From positions 1 through 34,746 of the forward strand of contig JABUTE010000040.1 in the NCBI GenBank assembly GCA_021443825.1: a DNA stretch of 34,746 nucleotides. The letters run 5' to 3'. Position 1 is the first letter of the stretch. Each line of letters begins with the position of its first letter. The notes below the pieces were generated by a model, which did no database searches, was not told the origin of the DNA, and saw nothing but the letters and a program-made list of their open reading frames with translations. A program made the translations under genes and the position numbers. Shown in pieces: positions 12,111 to 20,551 of this stretch. The DNA comes from Bacillota bacterium (GTDB taxonomy: Bacteria; Bacillota; Clostridia; Peptostreptococcales; Anaerovoracaceae).

Positions 12111-12401
12111 TTACATGCCTTCGAAGAATTCGATGGTCTTGCTGGTTTCAGAGATGAATACAACTGCCTTCTTGTAAGCAGGAGTTCTGCCTACGTTGAC
12201 GCCCTGTCTCTTTACCTTGCCGTCGTAGTTAACGGTGTTGACTCTTACTACGTCTACGCCGAATGCTTCTTCAACAGCTGCCTTGATCTGAGGCTTGGTA
12301 GCCTTAACGTCTACCTTGAAGGTGTACTTTCTTTCCTGTGCGTCGTCCATGCTCTTTTCGGAGATCACGGGGCACTTGATAATGTCATAAGCGGTCTTCA
12401 T
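12111..12401 (-). CDS. rplW: 50S ribosomal protein L23
   Basis: L23 sequence; operon position. Confidence 0.97.
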   Translation of the reverse strand: MKTAYDIIKCPVISEKSMDDAQERKYTFKVDVKATKPQIKAAVEEAFGVDVVRVNTVNYDGKVKRQGVNVGRTPAYKKAVVFISETSKTIEFFEGM

Positions 12402-13024
12402 TATGCGTATACCTCCTCAAGCTTCTTAGCAGCATCCTGAGTCAGGATGAGGCTGGTATGGTTGATGATCTCATATACGTTGACCTGACCGACCCAGGTT
12501 ACCTGGACGCCGGGGATGTTTGCTGCGCTGAGCATAACGTTTTCGTCAACGTGGTCGGTAACGATCAGAGCCTTCTTGGCGGCGCCGATGTTAGCCAGGA
12601 CCTTGATCATTTCCTTTGTCTTTGCGGTCTCGAAGGACAGGTTGTCGAGAACGATCATTTCGTTGTCGGCCAGCTTGGAAGAGAGCATGGACAGCATTGC
12701 CAGTCTCTTTACCTTCTTGGGGATCGCATATCTGTAGCTTCTGGGCTTGGGTGCGAATGCTACGCCGCCGCCTACCTGAGTAGGATCAACAGTGGAGCCC
12801 TGTCTGTGACGACCGGTACCCTTCTGCCGGAAGGGCTTTCTGCCGCCTCCTCTGACGTCGCCTCTGGTCTTTGCGGACTGGGTGCCCTGTCTCTGATTTG
12901 CTAAATAATTCTTAACATATGCATGTACTGCGAATTCATTGGGCTCGATCGCGAAAACGGCATCGTTCAGTTCGATGGTTCCGGCTTCTGCGCCGAGCAT
13001 GTTCAGCATTTTTAATTCTGCCAT
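12401..13024 (-). CDS. rplD: 50S ribosomal protein L4
   Basis: QGTQSAKTRGDVRGGGRKPFRQKGTGRHRQGS. Confidence 0.98.
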   Translation of the reverse strand: MAELKMLNMLGAEAGTIELNDAVFAIEPNEFAVHAYVKNYLANQRQGTQSAKTRGDVRGGGRKPFRQKGTGRHRQGSTVDPTQVGGGVAFAPKPRSYRYAIPKKVKRLAMLSMLSSKLADNEMIVLDNLSFETAKTKEMIKVLANIGAAKKALIVTDHVDENVMLSAANIPGVQVTWVGQVNVYEIINHTSLILTQDAAKKLEEVYA

Positions 13025-13047
13025 TGGACTACCTCCTTTCAGTCGCG

Positions 13048-13680
13048 CTACTTACCAACCTTGACTGCTGTACGGATACGGAGGAGACCTCCCTTGTTTC
13101 CGGGAACAGCGCCCTTAACGAGCATCAGGTTTCTGTCAGCAATAACTTTTACCAGTTCGAGGTTCTGCATGGTGACGGTATCTCTACCGGTTCTTCCGGG
13201 AGCCTTGTTGCCAAGGAATACTCTGGAGGGGTAGGTTGCAGCAGCCAGACCGCCGGGCAGTCTCTTGTGCTTGGAACCGTGAGTCATAGGTCCTCTTCTG
13301 TGGTGGTTTCTCTTGATGTTACCCTGGGTACCCTTACCTTTGGAAGTACCGGTAACGTCCAGCTTGATGCCGGCCTCGAAGTCTGCGACGGTGATGACCT
13401 GTCCGACCTCGTAGGTATCGCCCTCTTCCGGTCTGAATTCGGCCAGGTGCTTCTTGTAGCCTACGCCGGCCTTATCGAAGTGAGCCTTGGCAGGCTTGTT
13501 CATTCTGCAAGCCTTCTGGTCTTCAAAACCGATCTGTACGCCGTAGTAGCCATCATTTTCAACGGTCTTGATCTGGGTTACCACTGCGGGGCCAGCTTCA
13601 ATGACAGTTACAGGAATGATTTCTCCTGCTTCGGAAAAGATCTGGGTCATGCCGATCTTCTTTCCCAAAATTGCTTTCAT
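13048..13680 (-). CDS. rplC: 50S ribosomal protein L3
   Basis: [15 protein letters not shown]...; start trimmed from 13722 to the RBS-preceded ATG (TTAGGAGGAAAAAGA-ATG). Confidence 0.97.
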   Translation of the reverse strand: MKAILGKKIGMTQIFSEAGEIIPVTVIEAGPAVVTQIKTVENDGYYGVQIGFEDQKACRMNKPAKAHFDKAGVGYKKHLAEFRPEEGDTYEVGQVITVADFEAGIKLDVTGTSKGKGTQGNIKRNHHRRGPMTHGSKHKRLPGGLAAATYPSRVFLGNKAPGRTGRDTVTMQNLELVKVIADRNLMLVKGAVPGNKGGLLRIRTAVKVGK

Positions 13681-13762
13681 TCTTTTTCCTCCTAAGTTCT
13701 TACAGCGGATTGCGTTGTGCAATCATACTAAGTCCGTTAGTAATCTATGTTACGTCTGGTAC

Positions 13763-14071
13763 TTACAGCTTAATTTCGATATCCACACCTGCGGGCATGT
13801 CCAGCTTCATGAGAGTGTCCATGGTCTTTGCGGTCGGGTTGAGGATATCAATCAGTCTCTTGTGGGTCCTCTGTTCGAACTGTTCACGGCTGTCCTTGTA
13901 CTTGTGAACGGCTCTCAGGATGGTAACGACTTCCTTCTCGGTGGGGAGAGGGATGGGTCCGGAGACCTCAGCGCCGGTCTTCTTTGCAGCTTCTACGATC
14001 TTTGCTGCAGACTGGTCCAGAGCCTTGTGGTCGTAAGCCTTGAGTCTGATTCTGATTTTCTGACTACTCAT
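13763..14071 (-). CDS. rpsJ: 30S ribosomal protein S10
   Basis: [29 protein letters not shown]...; start trimmed to the ATG after AGAAGGAG. Confidence 0.97.
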   Translation of the reverse strand: MSSQKIRIRLKAYDHKALDQSAAKIVEAAKKTGAEVSGPIPLPTEKEVVTILRAVHKYKDSREQFEQRTHKRLIDILNPTAKTMDTLMKLDMPAGVDIEIKL

Positions 14072-14397
14072 TTGATTTTTTTCTCCTTCTGTGTTTGCTT
14101 TGCGAAGCGGAATGCTTCGCGGTTTACACGCATTTTCGCTATATCTGCGTGAGGTTGTTCCATCGTGTTTTCGTTGGAACTTCAACGGTTTGTTGTCTTG
14201 CCCCTGCAACTCTTAGGGGTTCGGTACACGCTGCCGCGTGTTCCCTGCTTGATCGCTCAAGCGAAAATCACGAGAACGCCTTCGCCCATCTCAAGGATGG
14301 ACAGTTCTCCCCAGGAGTTCCCTGATAGCACAGCAACCTCCTGCGTCTTGGCTGGTAAGGGCGGATTCTTTGCGGAATTTCCCTTCCGTAAGCAAGC
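14072..14397 (-). ncRNA. Structured 5' leader of the S10 operon (candidate autoregulatory r-protein leader)
   Basis: About 326 nt non-coding between the candidate promoter and rpsJ, with several perfect or near-perfect inverted repeats: 14102-14108/14114-14120, 14127-14132/14146-14151, 14158-14165/14172-14179 (one mismatch), 14201-14205/14215-14219, 14226-14231/14236-14241, 14247-14252/14257-14262, 14272-14277/14304-14309. Confidence 0.6.
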
Positions 14398-14403
14398 CTA
14401 ATC

Positions 14404-14432
14404 AATATACATCATGAAACATCGATATGCAA
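14404..14432 (-). promoter_or_regulatory. Sigma-A-like promoter of the S10 operon
   Basis: Minus strand TTGCAT-17 nt-TATATT, with A/T-rich tracts just upstream (GAAAAAAAATCGGAAATTTTCAAAAAAGG). Confidence 0.65.
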
Positions 14433-14570
14433 CCCCTTTTTTGAAAATTTCCGATTTTTTTTCAGGCCCCAAAAGCCTTGTGTTTTAACGGTTTCGGGCA
14501 TTTACGCAAAACCGTCGAAAAGCCGTTACCTCGCCCACGCGTCCGTGCGTTTCCACGTATGAAAATATTT

Positions 14571-14599
14571 AAAATAAATTATCGCAGAGCCCGTTTCAA
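14571..14599 (-). promoter_or_regulatory. Possible second upstream promoter
   Basis: Minus strand TTGAAA-17 nt-TATTTT. Confidence 0.35.
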
Positions 14600-14745
14600 T
14601 GACGACTTTTTTCGCATATTTTTATAGGAAACACTGTAAAAATATATATATTTTATAGTATTTTTCCGTTTCACCGCCCTTCCTGTCACTTTTCATTTCG
14701 TAAGGACGCAAGCTGAGCTGTACGCAAAAAATTTTTCTGTATATT

Positions 14746-14776
14746 AAAAAAAGAAGACCCGGCAGGGAGTCTTCTT
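14746..14776 (-). terminator. Intrinsic terminator downstream of birA
   Basis: Minus strand AAGAAGACTC-CCTGCC-GGGTCTTCTT, 10 bp stem followed by a T run. Confidence 0.85.
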
Positions 14777-14834
14777 GAAAAAAATATTTTTTCACCCGGA
14801 TCCGAAAGGGTCTTTCCGGGCCGGAAATTGCTCA

Positions 14835-15638
14835 TCAGACGTAGCCGCAAAGGCCGCGCACCGACACCTCGCCGGTGCTGACATGCTGAACCTGGCCGTC
14901 TGCCATACGCACCACCAGACGAAAATCGTCATCGATGGCAAGGCCGTAGGCTTCCTCACAGGTGCCGCCGGCATAATGGAGCATCAGGGGGATGCCGACG
15001 GTGCAGCAGCGCTGCCGGTATTTCTGCAGGTACTCCTCTTTCTGCGCGGGAAAGACACTGTACAGCCGGTCCAGGTGCCTGGTCAGAGCAGCGGCCAGCG
15101 CGGTGCGGTCTACCTCATGGCCCAGGTGCATGGCAAGAGATGTGGCGATGGGGCGGATGGAAGGCTCCAGATCCTCTTCCCGGTGATTGACGTTGATGCC
15201 GATGCCGGGCACGATATAGCGGACCGTTCCCGTTTCTGCATCCACCTCCATCTCGGTGAGAATGCCGCACAGCTTTTTCCCGTCCAGAATGATGTCGTTG
15301 GTCCACTTGATCTGCGTGCTGACGCCGCAGGTCTCTTCGATGGCGTCGCAGACAGCCGCCGCGATCCAGGCCGTCAGGTTCACCGCCTCTTCGGGGCGAA
15401 GCTGCGGGCGAAGCAGGCACGAATAGTAAAGGCCCTTGCCCTTGGGCGAATGAAAGCTGCGCCCGTAGCGGCCTCTTCCTGCGGTCTGTTCTTCTGCGGT
15501 GATCACCAGGCCCTCCGGCTCTCCGGCCAGGGCGCGGCGCTTGCACTCGGTGTTGGTGGAATCGATGGTGTCAAGGCACTGGAAGCGGCGGCCGATCACC
15601 TGCGTATCCGAAAGGCGCTCTAAGGTATTGCTGTTCAT
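14835..15638 (-). CDS. birA: Biotin--[acetyl-CoA-carboxylase] ligase, catalytic domain without N-terminal HTH
   Basis: STNTECKRRA, EEQTAGRGRYGRSFHSPKGKGLYYS, IKWTNDIILDGKKLCGILTEM; ATG at 15638 preceded by AAAGGGAG. Confidence 0.93.
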   Translation of the reverse strand: MNSNTLERLSDTQVIGRRFQCLDTIDSTNTECKRRALAGEPEGLVITAEEQTAGRGRYGRSFHSPKGKGLYYSCLLRPQLRPEEAVNLTAWIAAAVCDAIEETCGVSTQIKWTNDIILDGKKLCGILTEMEVDAETGTVRYIVPGIGINVNHREEDLEPSIRPIATSLAMHLGHEVDRTALAAALTRHLDRLYSVFPAQKEEYLQKYRQRCCTVGIPLMLHYAGGTCEEAYGLAIDDDFRLVVRMADGQVQHVSTGEVSVRGLCGYV

Positions 15639-15657
15639 GATATGGCTCCCTTTCATT

Positions 15658-15687
15658 GAAAATGCCCCGGTAAAAGAACCGGGACAT
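15658..15687 (-). terminator. Possible terminator/attenuator between PHP gene and birA
   Basis: Minus strand ATGTCCCGGT-TCTTTT-ACCGGGGCAT (10 bp stem with one G-T pair) followed by TTTC only. Confidence 0.45.
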
Positions 15688-15692
15688 GCACA

Positions 15693-16523
15693 TTATAACA
15701 TACGATAGAACCTCTCCATGACCTCCGGCTGAGGATCGTTGGTGCTGCCAAGGGGCGAGCGGCCCGCTCCGTGGTAATCGCTTCCGGCGGTCACCGCCAG
15801 ATCGTAAAGGCCGGCAAGATACAAAAGCCGGTTTTCTTCTTCATCGGAAAAGGTGGGATAATAGCATTCCATGCCCTGCAGACCGTCTTTTTTCAGGCGG
15901 AGGATCCGGTCTTCCATCTCGCGCCAGTCCAGCCGCTGCGAACCGTCTCCCAAAAGCCCGTGGGCCAGAACGGGAATGCCCCCGCTTTCCAGAATATAGC
16001 GGATCGCCTCCTGCGGGGTCAGATAGAAGCTGTTGCCGCCAAGGCCCGACACCAGCTGAAAGGCGCTCTCAAAATCGGGCGCCAGCTTCTTTTCCAGCAT
16101 CAGGCGGGCAAAGTGAGGCCGCCCCGGGTTATTTTCCGCCAGGATGCGGCTCTTTTCTTCTTCGGTAAAGGGAACACCTGTCTTTTCTTCGATATAGGCA
16201 AAGCGGCGGATCGCTTTTTCGATGCGCTCGGCGTGGGTCATGATGGCAGCCCTCTCCACGGAAGAGCCCTCCTCCTGAAAGCGGTAGCCCAGAATGTGAT
16301 ACTTTCCCAGGTCGTCTTTGCAAGAAAACTCAATGCCGTTAACAAAGGCCGGGTCGCCGGGTCGCAGGGCCTCCCGGATCTCTTTGCAGCCGCCAAAGCT
16401 GTCGTGATCGGTCAGCGAAAAGATGTCGAGTCGGTTTTCTCTTGCCTTCTGAAGCACCTGCAGGGGCGTGTCCGAGCCGTCGGAATAGACGGAATGCATG
16501 TGAAGATCCGGTCTGCTGTACAT
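15693..16523 (-). CDS. PHP domain-containing phosphoesterase (RNase AM/TrpH-like)
   Basis: PDLHMHSVYSDGSDTP, SLTDHDS, VLAHG, VTAGSDYHG. Confidence 0.9.
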   Translation of the reverse strand: MYSRPDLHMHSVYSDGSDTPLQVLQKARENRLDIFSLTDHDSFGGCKEIREALRPGDPAFVNGIEFSCKDDLGKYHILGYRFQEEGSSVERAAIMTHAERIEKAIRRFAYIEEKTGVPFTEEEKSRILAENNPGRPHFARLMLEKKLAPDFESAFQLVSGLGGNSFYLTPQEAIRYILESGGIPVLAHGLLGDGSQRLDWREMEDRILRLKKDGLQGMECYYPTFSDEEENRLLYLAGLYDLAVTAGSDYHGAGRSPLGSTNDPQPEVMERFYRML

Positions 16524-16528
16524 CGCCC

Positions 16529-18154
16529 TTATTCCTTCAGATCGGCGAAGGCTTCCGCAACATTGACCGCGTGGTCGGAGCAGCGCTCCAGATCGGAGGC
16601 CATATCGGTAAAGAGAACGCCGCCCAGAGGATCACAGCGCGATACCATGAGCCTTTGGATATGGTTGTTGACGATCTCCTTCTGGATGGCGTCGACCTTT
16701 TCTTCCTGACGGTCCACATCGGGGATCCGGTCGAAATCTTCGCTTTCGAAGACCTCCATCGACATCTGCACCGACTTGAGGGTCTCTTCGGCCAGATGCT
16801 TCAGCTCGCGAAGGCCTGTCTCGGAGATGATGGCCTTCTTATTCTTATAATCCAGCGCGTATTCGGCGATGTTTTCAGCATGGTCGGAAATACGCTCGAT
16901 ATCGGAGACCACCAGCATCATCTTGGAGATCATCGACGATACCTTGGGGGTAAAGTCTCTGGACCTCATGATGATCAGACGCTCCTGGATCTTGTCGGTC
17001 AGGATATCGACGGTCACCTCACCCTCCATGGAACGCTCTGCCAGCTTCTCGTTGAGATTGAAGAAGGCATCGACGGCATCCTGCAGGCTGTCGATGGCGA
17101 TCTGGCCCATGCGCACGATCTCAAGGCGCGCCTGGTGCAGCGCTACGGAAGAAGGCAGATTGGTCTGTACCATGTAGTGCAGCTTGCGGTCTTCCAGCTG
17201 CTTGCTTTCGTCGGGGCGAACAGCGATGATCTTTTCGGACAGGGAAACGATGAAGCGGGCGAAGGGATATTCGACAATGACCGCCACGATGGAGAAGATG
17301 GTGTGGGTATTGGCCACCTGACGGGCGATGCTGTTGGGGGTCAGGCTGTGGATCAGATTCAGGGTCTGGGGGAATACATTGATGATCAGAATGATGATGG
17401 CGGCGCGGAACAGGTTGAACAGCAGGTTCAGAACAGCCGTCCGCTTGCCGTTGCGGTTGGTGGTAAGAGACGCCAGAATGTTGGGGGTTACCGAACCGAT
17501 GGCGGCGCCGATGACCAGGTAGACGGTGATCTCATAGCTGATGAGACCCTCTACGGCAAACGCCTGAAAGATGACGACCGACGAAGAGGAGCTCTGCAAA
17601 AGAGCGGTAAAGCCGATGCCGAACAGAACGGCGATGGCGGGGTTGGCCAGGGTGCTTAAGAACGTGATAAACTGATCGCTTTGCGACAGAGGCGCGATAG
17701 CGGCTTTGATCAGCGAGATGCCGAAGAACAGCATACCGAAGCCCATGATGATGGAACCGATGTGCTTGACGGTATTGCGCTTTAAGAAGATATACATGAT
17801 CGCGCCGATAAACAGGATCATGGGTGCGTAGGCACCTAAATTGAAGGCGGTGATCTGCGCGGTGATGGTGGTACCGATGTTGGCGCCCATGATGACGCCG
17901 ATGGCCTGCATCAGGGTCATCAGGCCGGAGTTTACAAAGCTGATGACCATCATGTCGGTAGCCGACGAGCTCTGCACCAGCAGAGTAACGAGAATACCGA
18001 CCATTACGGCAACAAAGCGGTTTGAGGTGGCATGCTCAAGGATGCCTTTCAGATTGTCTCCTGCGGCGTTTTTCAGGCCGGTGGACATGATGCTCATGCC
18101 GTAGAGGAACAATCCGACGCCTCCCAGCAATGAGAACAATTCGTACATTGTCAT
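16529..18154 (-). CDS. Na/Pi cotransporter family protein with PhoU-like C-terminal domain
   Basis: SSSATDMMVISFVNSGLM, GANIGTTITAQI, LLQSSSSSVVIFQ, then a helical PhoU-like region; RBS AAGGAGA. Confidence 0.93.
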   Translation of the reverse strand: MTMYELFSLLGGVGLFLYGMSIMSTGLKNAAGDNLKGILEHATSNRFVAVMVGILVTLLVQSSSATDMMVISFVNSGLMTLMQAIGVIMGANIGTTITAQITAFNLGAYAPMILFIGAIMYIFLKRNTVKHIGSIIMGFGMLFFGISLIKAAIAPLSQSDQFITFLSTLANPAIAVLFGIGFTALLQSSSSSVVIFQAFAVEGLISYEITVYLVIGAAIGSVTPNILASLTTNRNGKRTAVLNLLFNLFRAAIIILIINVFPQTLNLIHSLTPNSIARQVANTHTIFSIVAVIVEYPFARFIVSLSEKIIAVRPDESKQLEDRKLHYMVQTNLPSSVALHQARLEIVRMGQIAIDSLQDAVDAFFNLNEKLAERSMEGEVTVDILTDKIQERLIIMRSRDFTPKVSSMISKMMLVVSDIERISDHAENIAEYALDYKNKKAIISETGLRELKHLAEETLKSVQMSMEVFESEDFDRIPDVDRQEEKVDAIQKEIVNNHIQRLMVSRCDPLGGVLFTDMASDLERCSDHAVNVAEAFADLKE

Positions 18155-18205
18155 GTTATCGTTTTCTCCTTTGCAACGATCTTTCTTTTTTAAACCAATT
18201 TTCTA

Positions 18206-18234
18206 CGAATATATGCTAACACCATTTCCGTCAA
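18206..18234 (-). promoter_or_regulatory. Candidate promoter of the Na/Pi cotransporter gene
   Basis: TTGACG with either a 15-nt spacer to TATATT or a 17-nt spacer to TATTCG. Confidence 0.45.
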
Positions 18235-18252
18235 AATAACAGGTAAGGAGCT

Positions 18253-18269
18253 TGTAAAATTTCTGTAAA
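18253..18269 (-). promoter_or_regulatory. PHO-box-like direct repeat TTTACA-N5-TTTACA
   Basis: Minus strand TTTACAGAAATTTTACA; two hexamers with 11-bp period upstream of a phosphate transporter gene. Confidence 0.4.
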
Positions 18270-18341
18270 TTAGCCTATGCTAACTCGTTTACAAACTTTA
18301 CAATGCACGACCTGTCGGGCCCGCCCGTCTTGCCGGAGCAT

Positions 18342-18375
18342 AAAAAACAGGCACCGGGAACCTTCCCGATGCCTG
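18342..18375 (-). terminator. Intrinsic terminator downstream of the flavodoxin-like gene
   Basis: Minus strand CAGGCATCGGGAAGGTTCCCGGTGCCTG followed by TTTTTT; long near-perfect stem. Confidence 0.88.
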
Positions 18376-18439
18376 CTGCTGTTGGTATTGAAAAGCCGTC
18401 TTTGCGGGGAGTTCTTCCCCGAAGACGATTTTGGCGCTG

Positions 18440-18964
18440 CTACATAGCCTCGCCGATCAGACGCAGCTCTTCCATCGCTGCTTCGTTGAACATGATCTCT
18501 TCGGGCTTGGTGGCACTGTAGGACTTGTGGAACTTGATATCCCAGTTGAGGTAATTGCCCATCATGCGGAACTGGTCCTCGATCAGCTTATACTGCTCGC
18601 TGTCGGTATTGGCACCGCCGACGACGATGACGCCGATCTTCTTTCCCTTCATCTGAGCAGCCTTGCAATACATCTTGTCGATGACCAGCTTCAGCTGGGC
18701 AGAAAGGCCCCACCAGTAGACGGGAGATGCAAATACGATCATGTCGGCTGCCACCAGCGTGTCGACGATCATGTTGCTGTCGTCTTTTTCGATGCAGCCT
18801 TTGGTGTTCTGGCACTGCAGGCAGGCAACGCAGGGCGATACCTTCAGCTTATAGGTATCGATGATCTCAAAGGAATGCTGAGGGCCAAGGGCGGTGGTAA
18901 AGGCCTTGGCGGCAGCCAGCGTATTGCCCTGTCTGGGGCTTCCGTTCAGTACTACGATCTTCAT
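18440..18964 (-). CDS. Flavodoxin-like fold NAD(P)H-dependent FMN reductase
   Basis: MKIVVLNGSPRQGNT, CVACLQC, MIVFASPVYWWGLSAQLKLVIDK; start trimmed to RBS (TGGAGGAG)-preceded ATG. Confidence 0.88.
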   Translation of the reverse strand: MKIVVLNGSPRQGNTLAAAKAFTTALGPQHSFEIIDTYKLKVSPCVACLQCQNTKGCIEKDDSNMIVDTLVAADMIVFASPVYWWGLSAQLKLVIDKMYCKAAQMKGKKIGVIVVGGANTDSEQYKLIEDQFRMMGNYLNWDIKFHKSYSATKPEEIMFNEAAMEELRLIGEAM

Positions 18965-19018
18965 TATAAACTCCTCCATTTGATACAAAGCAAGTGCGCC
19001 CTCGGGCACACCATCGGT

Positions 19019-19047
19019 ATTCTAATACAGCGAAAGACTTCTGTAAA
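19019..19047 (-). promoter_or_regulatory. Candidate promoter of the flavodoxin-like gene
   Basis: TTTACA-17 nt-TAGAAT. Confidence 0.5.
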
Positions 19048-19100
19048 CATATTTTTGTTACATTTCTGTCAATCTCTGCATAAGGCGGAAAACCGCCGGT

Positions 19101-19571
19101 CTATTTGGTTCTGGCCTTGGCGGAAAACTCGTCGGCGGTGAACTTCAGCACGTTGATGGGCGCCGCCATTGTCTCGTCGAAGGCAAAGTCTTTTCCGGAC
19201 TGCTGCTTCATGATGCGCTGAAGGCCGTGGATCTTTTCTTCCGGGGTCTGTAGCAGCTGCACCCTTCCTCTTGCGACGACGGAAGAGAAAATGGCACCGA
19301 ATTTGCAGGGCACCTCGGCACCGATCACCTTCATCTCACCCTCCACCTCAACACAGGCATGGGGATCTTCTTTGATCAGATCCAGCTTATGGCCCTCCTT
19401 TGCGCAATGCATATAGAAGACGAGGCGGTCTTCCTCATATTCGTAGCCGAAATGCAGGGGCACGATGTAAGGATAGGCGCCGTCAAACAGGGCCATGCGC
19501 AAAACCCGGGCCTCATCGATCACGGCCAGGATCTGCTGCAAATCGGTGATCTCTCTGTCTTTTCTTCTCAT
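19101..19571 (-). CDS. Pyridoxamine 5'-phosphate oxidase-like (Nim-type) flavin-binding protein
   Basis: MRRKDREITD...VPLHFGYEYEEDRLVFYMHCAKEGHKLDLIKEDPHACVEVEG; AGGAGG RBS. Confidence 0.87.
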   Translation of the reverse strand: MRRKDREITDLQQILAVIDEARVLRMALFDGAYPYIVPLHFGYEYEEDRLVFYMHCAKEGHKLDLIKEDPHACVEVEGEMKVIGAEVPCKFGAIFSSVVARGRVQLLQTPEEKIHGLQRIMKQQSGKDFAFDETMAAPINVLKFTADEFSAKARTK

Positions 19572-19631
19572 ATTGACCTCCTGTAAGTTTTTCTTTCATT
19601 ATAGCATACGGCGGCGCCGCTTGCGCGGGGC

Positions 19632-20126
19632 TTACCGGACGGTTTGCTGATAGCGGGCGCGGCATTCCCCGATCACCCGGGCAGCATCCTCGCGCCCCCG
19701 GTAGGCACCGGTGGTCACATCGACCCCCTGCAGCACCTTGTAATTGTCGAAGAAATTGGAGATCTCTTTCAGTTTGAAGCCGGGCAGGTCGCTGAGGTGC
19801 TGCACATCGTCGTAGCGGGGATCGCAATCCACGACGGCGATCAGCTTGTAGTCGGCATCTCCCCCGTCGGTCATCTCCAGATAGCCCAGAACCCGGGCCG
19901 GAACGATGCAGCCGGCAAAGGTAGGCTCGGTGCCGATGACGAGAATGTCCAGCGGATCGCCGTCGGGCGCCAGGGTGTTTTCGATGATGCCGTATTCGGT
20001 GGGATACCGCATGGCCGCATATAAGACCCGGTCCAGGCGGATCCGCCCGGTGGCATGGTCTTTTTCGTATTTATTCATGGAGCCGAGAGGGATCTCGATC
20101 AATGCATCGACCAGTATCTTATCCAT
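19632..20126 (-). CDS. ppa: Inorganic pyrophosphatase (family I)
   Basis: IEIPLGSMNKYE, RYPTEYGIIENTLAPDGDPLDILVIG, DPRYDDVQHLSDLP. Confidence 0.93.
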   Translation of the reverse strand: MDKILVDALIEIPLGSMNKYEKDHATGRIRLDRVLYAAMRYPTEYGIIENTLAPDGDPLDILVIGTEPTFAGCIVPARVLGYLEMTDGGDADYKLIAVVDCDPRYDDVQHLSDLPGFKLKEISNFFDNYKVLQGVDVTTGAYRGREDAARVIGECRARYQQTVR

Positions 20127-20155
20127 AATCGTATTCCTTTCCGCAGAACATGGCA

Positions 20156-20338
20156 CTACTTTGTGATGATGGGCTTTCCGTCGGCATCGAGCAGAGGGGT
20201 GATACCGGCGCCGTAGCCGGCCTTCCAGAGCAGATAGCTGACGCCGGTCTGCTTGTCGACCAGGATCTGGCGCAGACCTTCGTTCTTCATCTCGCTTCCG
20301 TCTTTATAGATCACCTCGAAGCGGGTCTCTTTATTCAT
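20156..20338 (-). CDS. DUF6440 family protein
   Basis: 60 aa; VDKQTGVSYLLWKAGYGAGITPLLDADGKPI; AAAGGAGG RBS. Confidence 0.8.
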   Translation of the reverse strand: MNKETRFEVIYKDGSEMKNEGLRQILVDKQTGVSYLLWKAGYGAGITPLLDADGKPIITK

Positions 20339-20451
20339 TGGTATACTGCCTCCTTTTTCTTTTCAGTGTATCACAGGCCGGGATGAAATAAAAGCCGCCT
20401 TGCAGAATGCCCCGGGCGTACGCAGGTTCTTACGGGGCGGTTCTTTCGCAT

Positions 20452-20478
20452 AAAAAAGCCGGGAGGCTTTCTCCCGGC
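20452..20478 (-). terminator. Intrinsic terminator (minus-strand transcript)
   Basis: Minus strand GCCGGGAG-AAAGC-CTCCCGGC followed by TTTTTT. Confidence 0.88.
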
Positions 20479-20551
20479 GATGATCTTTTCCCTTTGGTTT
20501 TTATTTTGTTAAAGAAAGGAACAGCGTGAAGAGTGAAAGGAGGCAAACACC

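Noticed and set aside
14095-14401. Small plus-strand ORFs in the S10 leader
   Set aside because: Overlap the structured leader; no RBS and no protein-like composition.
16442-17659. 405-aa plus-strand ORF antisense to the Na/Pi symporter
   Set aside because: Opposite a clear transporter gene; low-complexity D/G/H-rich shadow ORF.
19084-19097. GGCGG-TTTT-CCGCC hairpin after the PNPOx-like gene
   Set aside because: Short stem and no T run; too weak to call a terminator.
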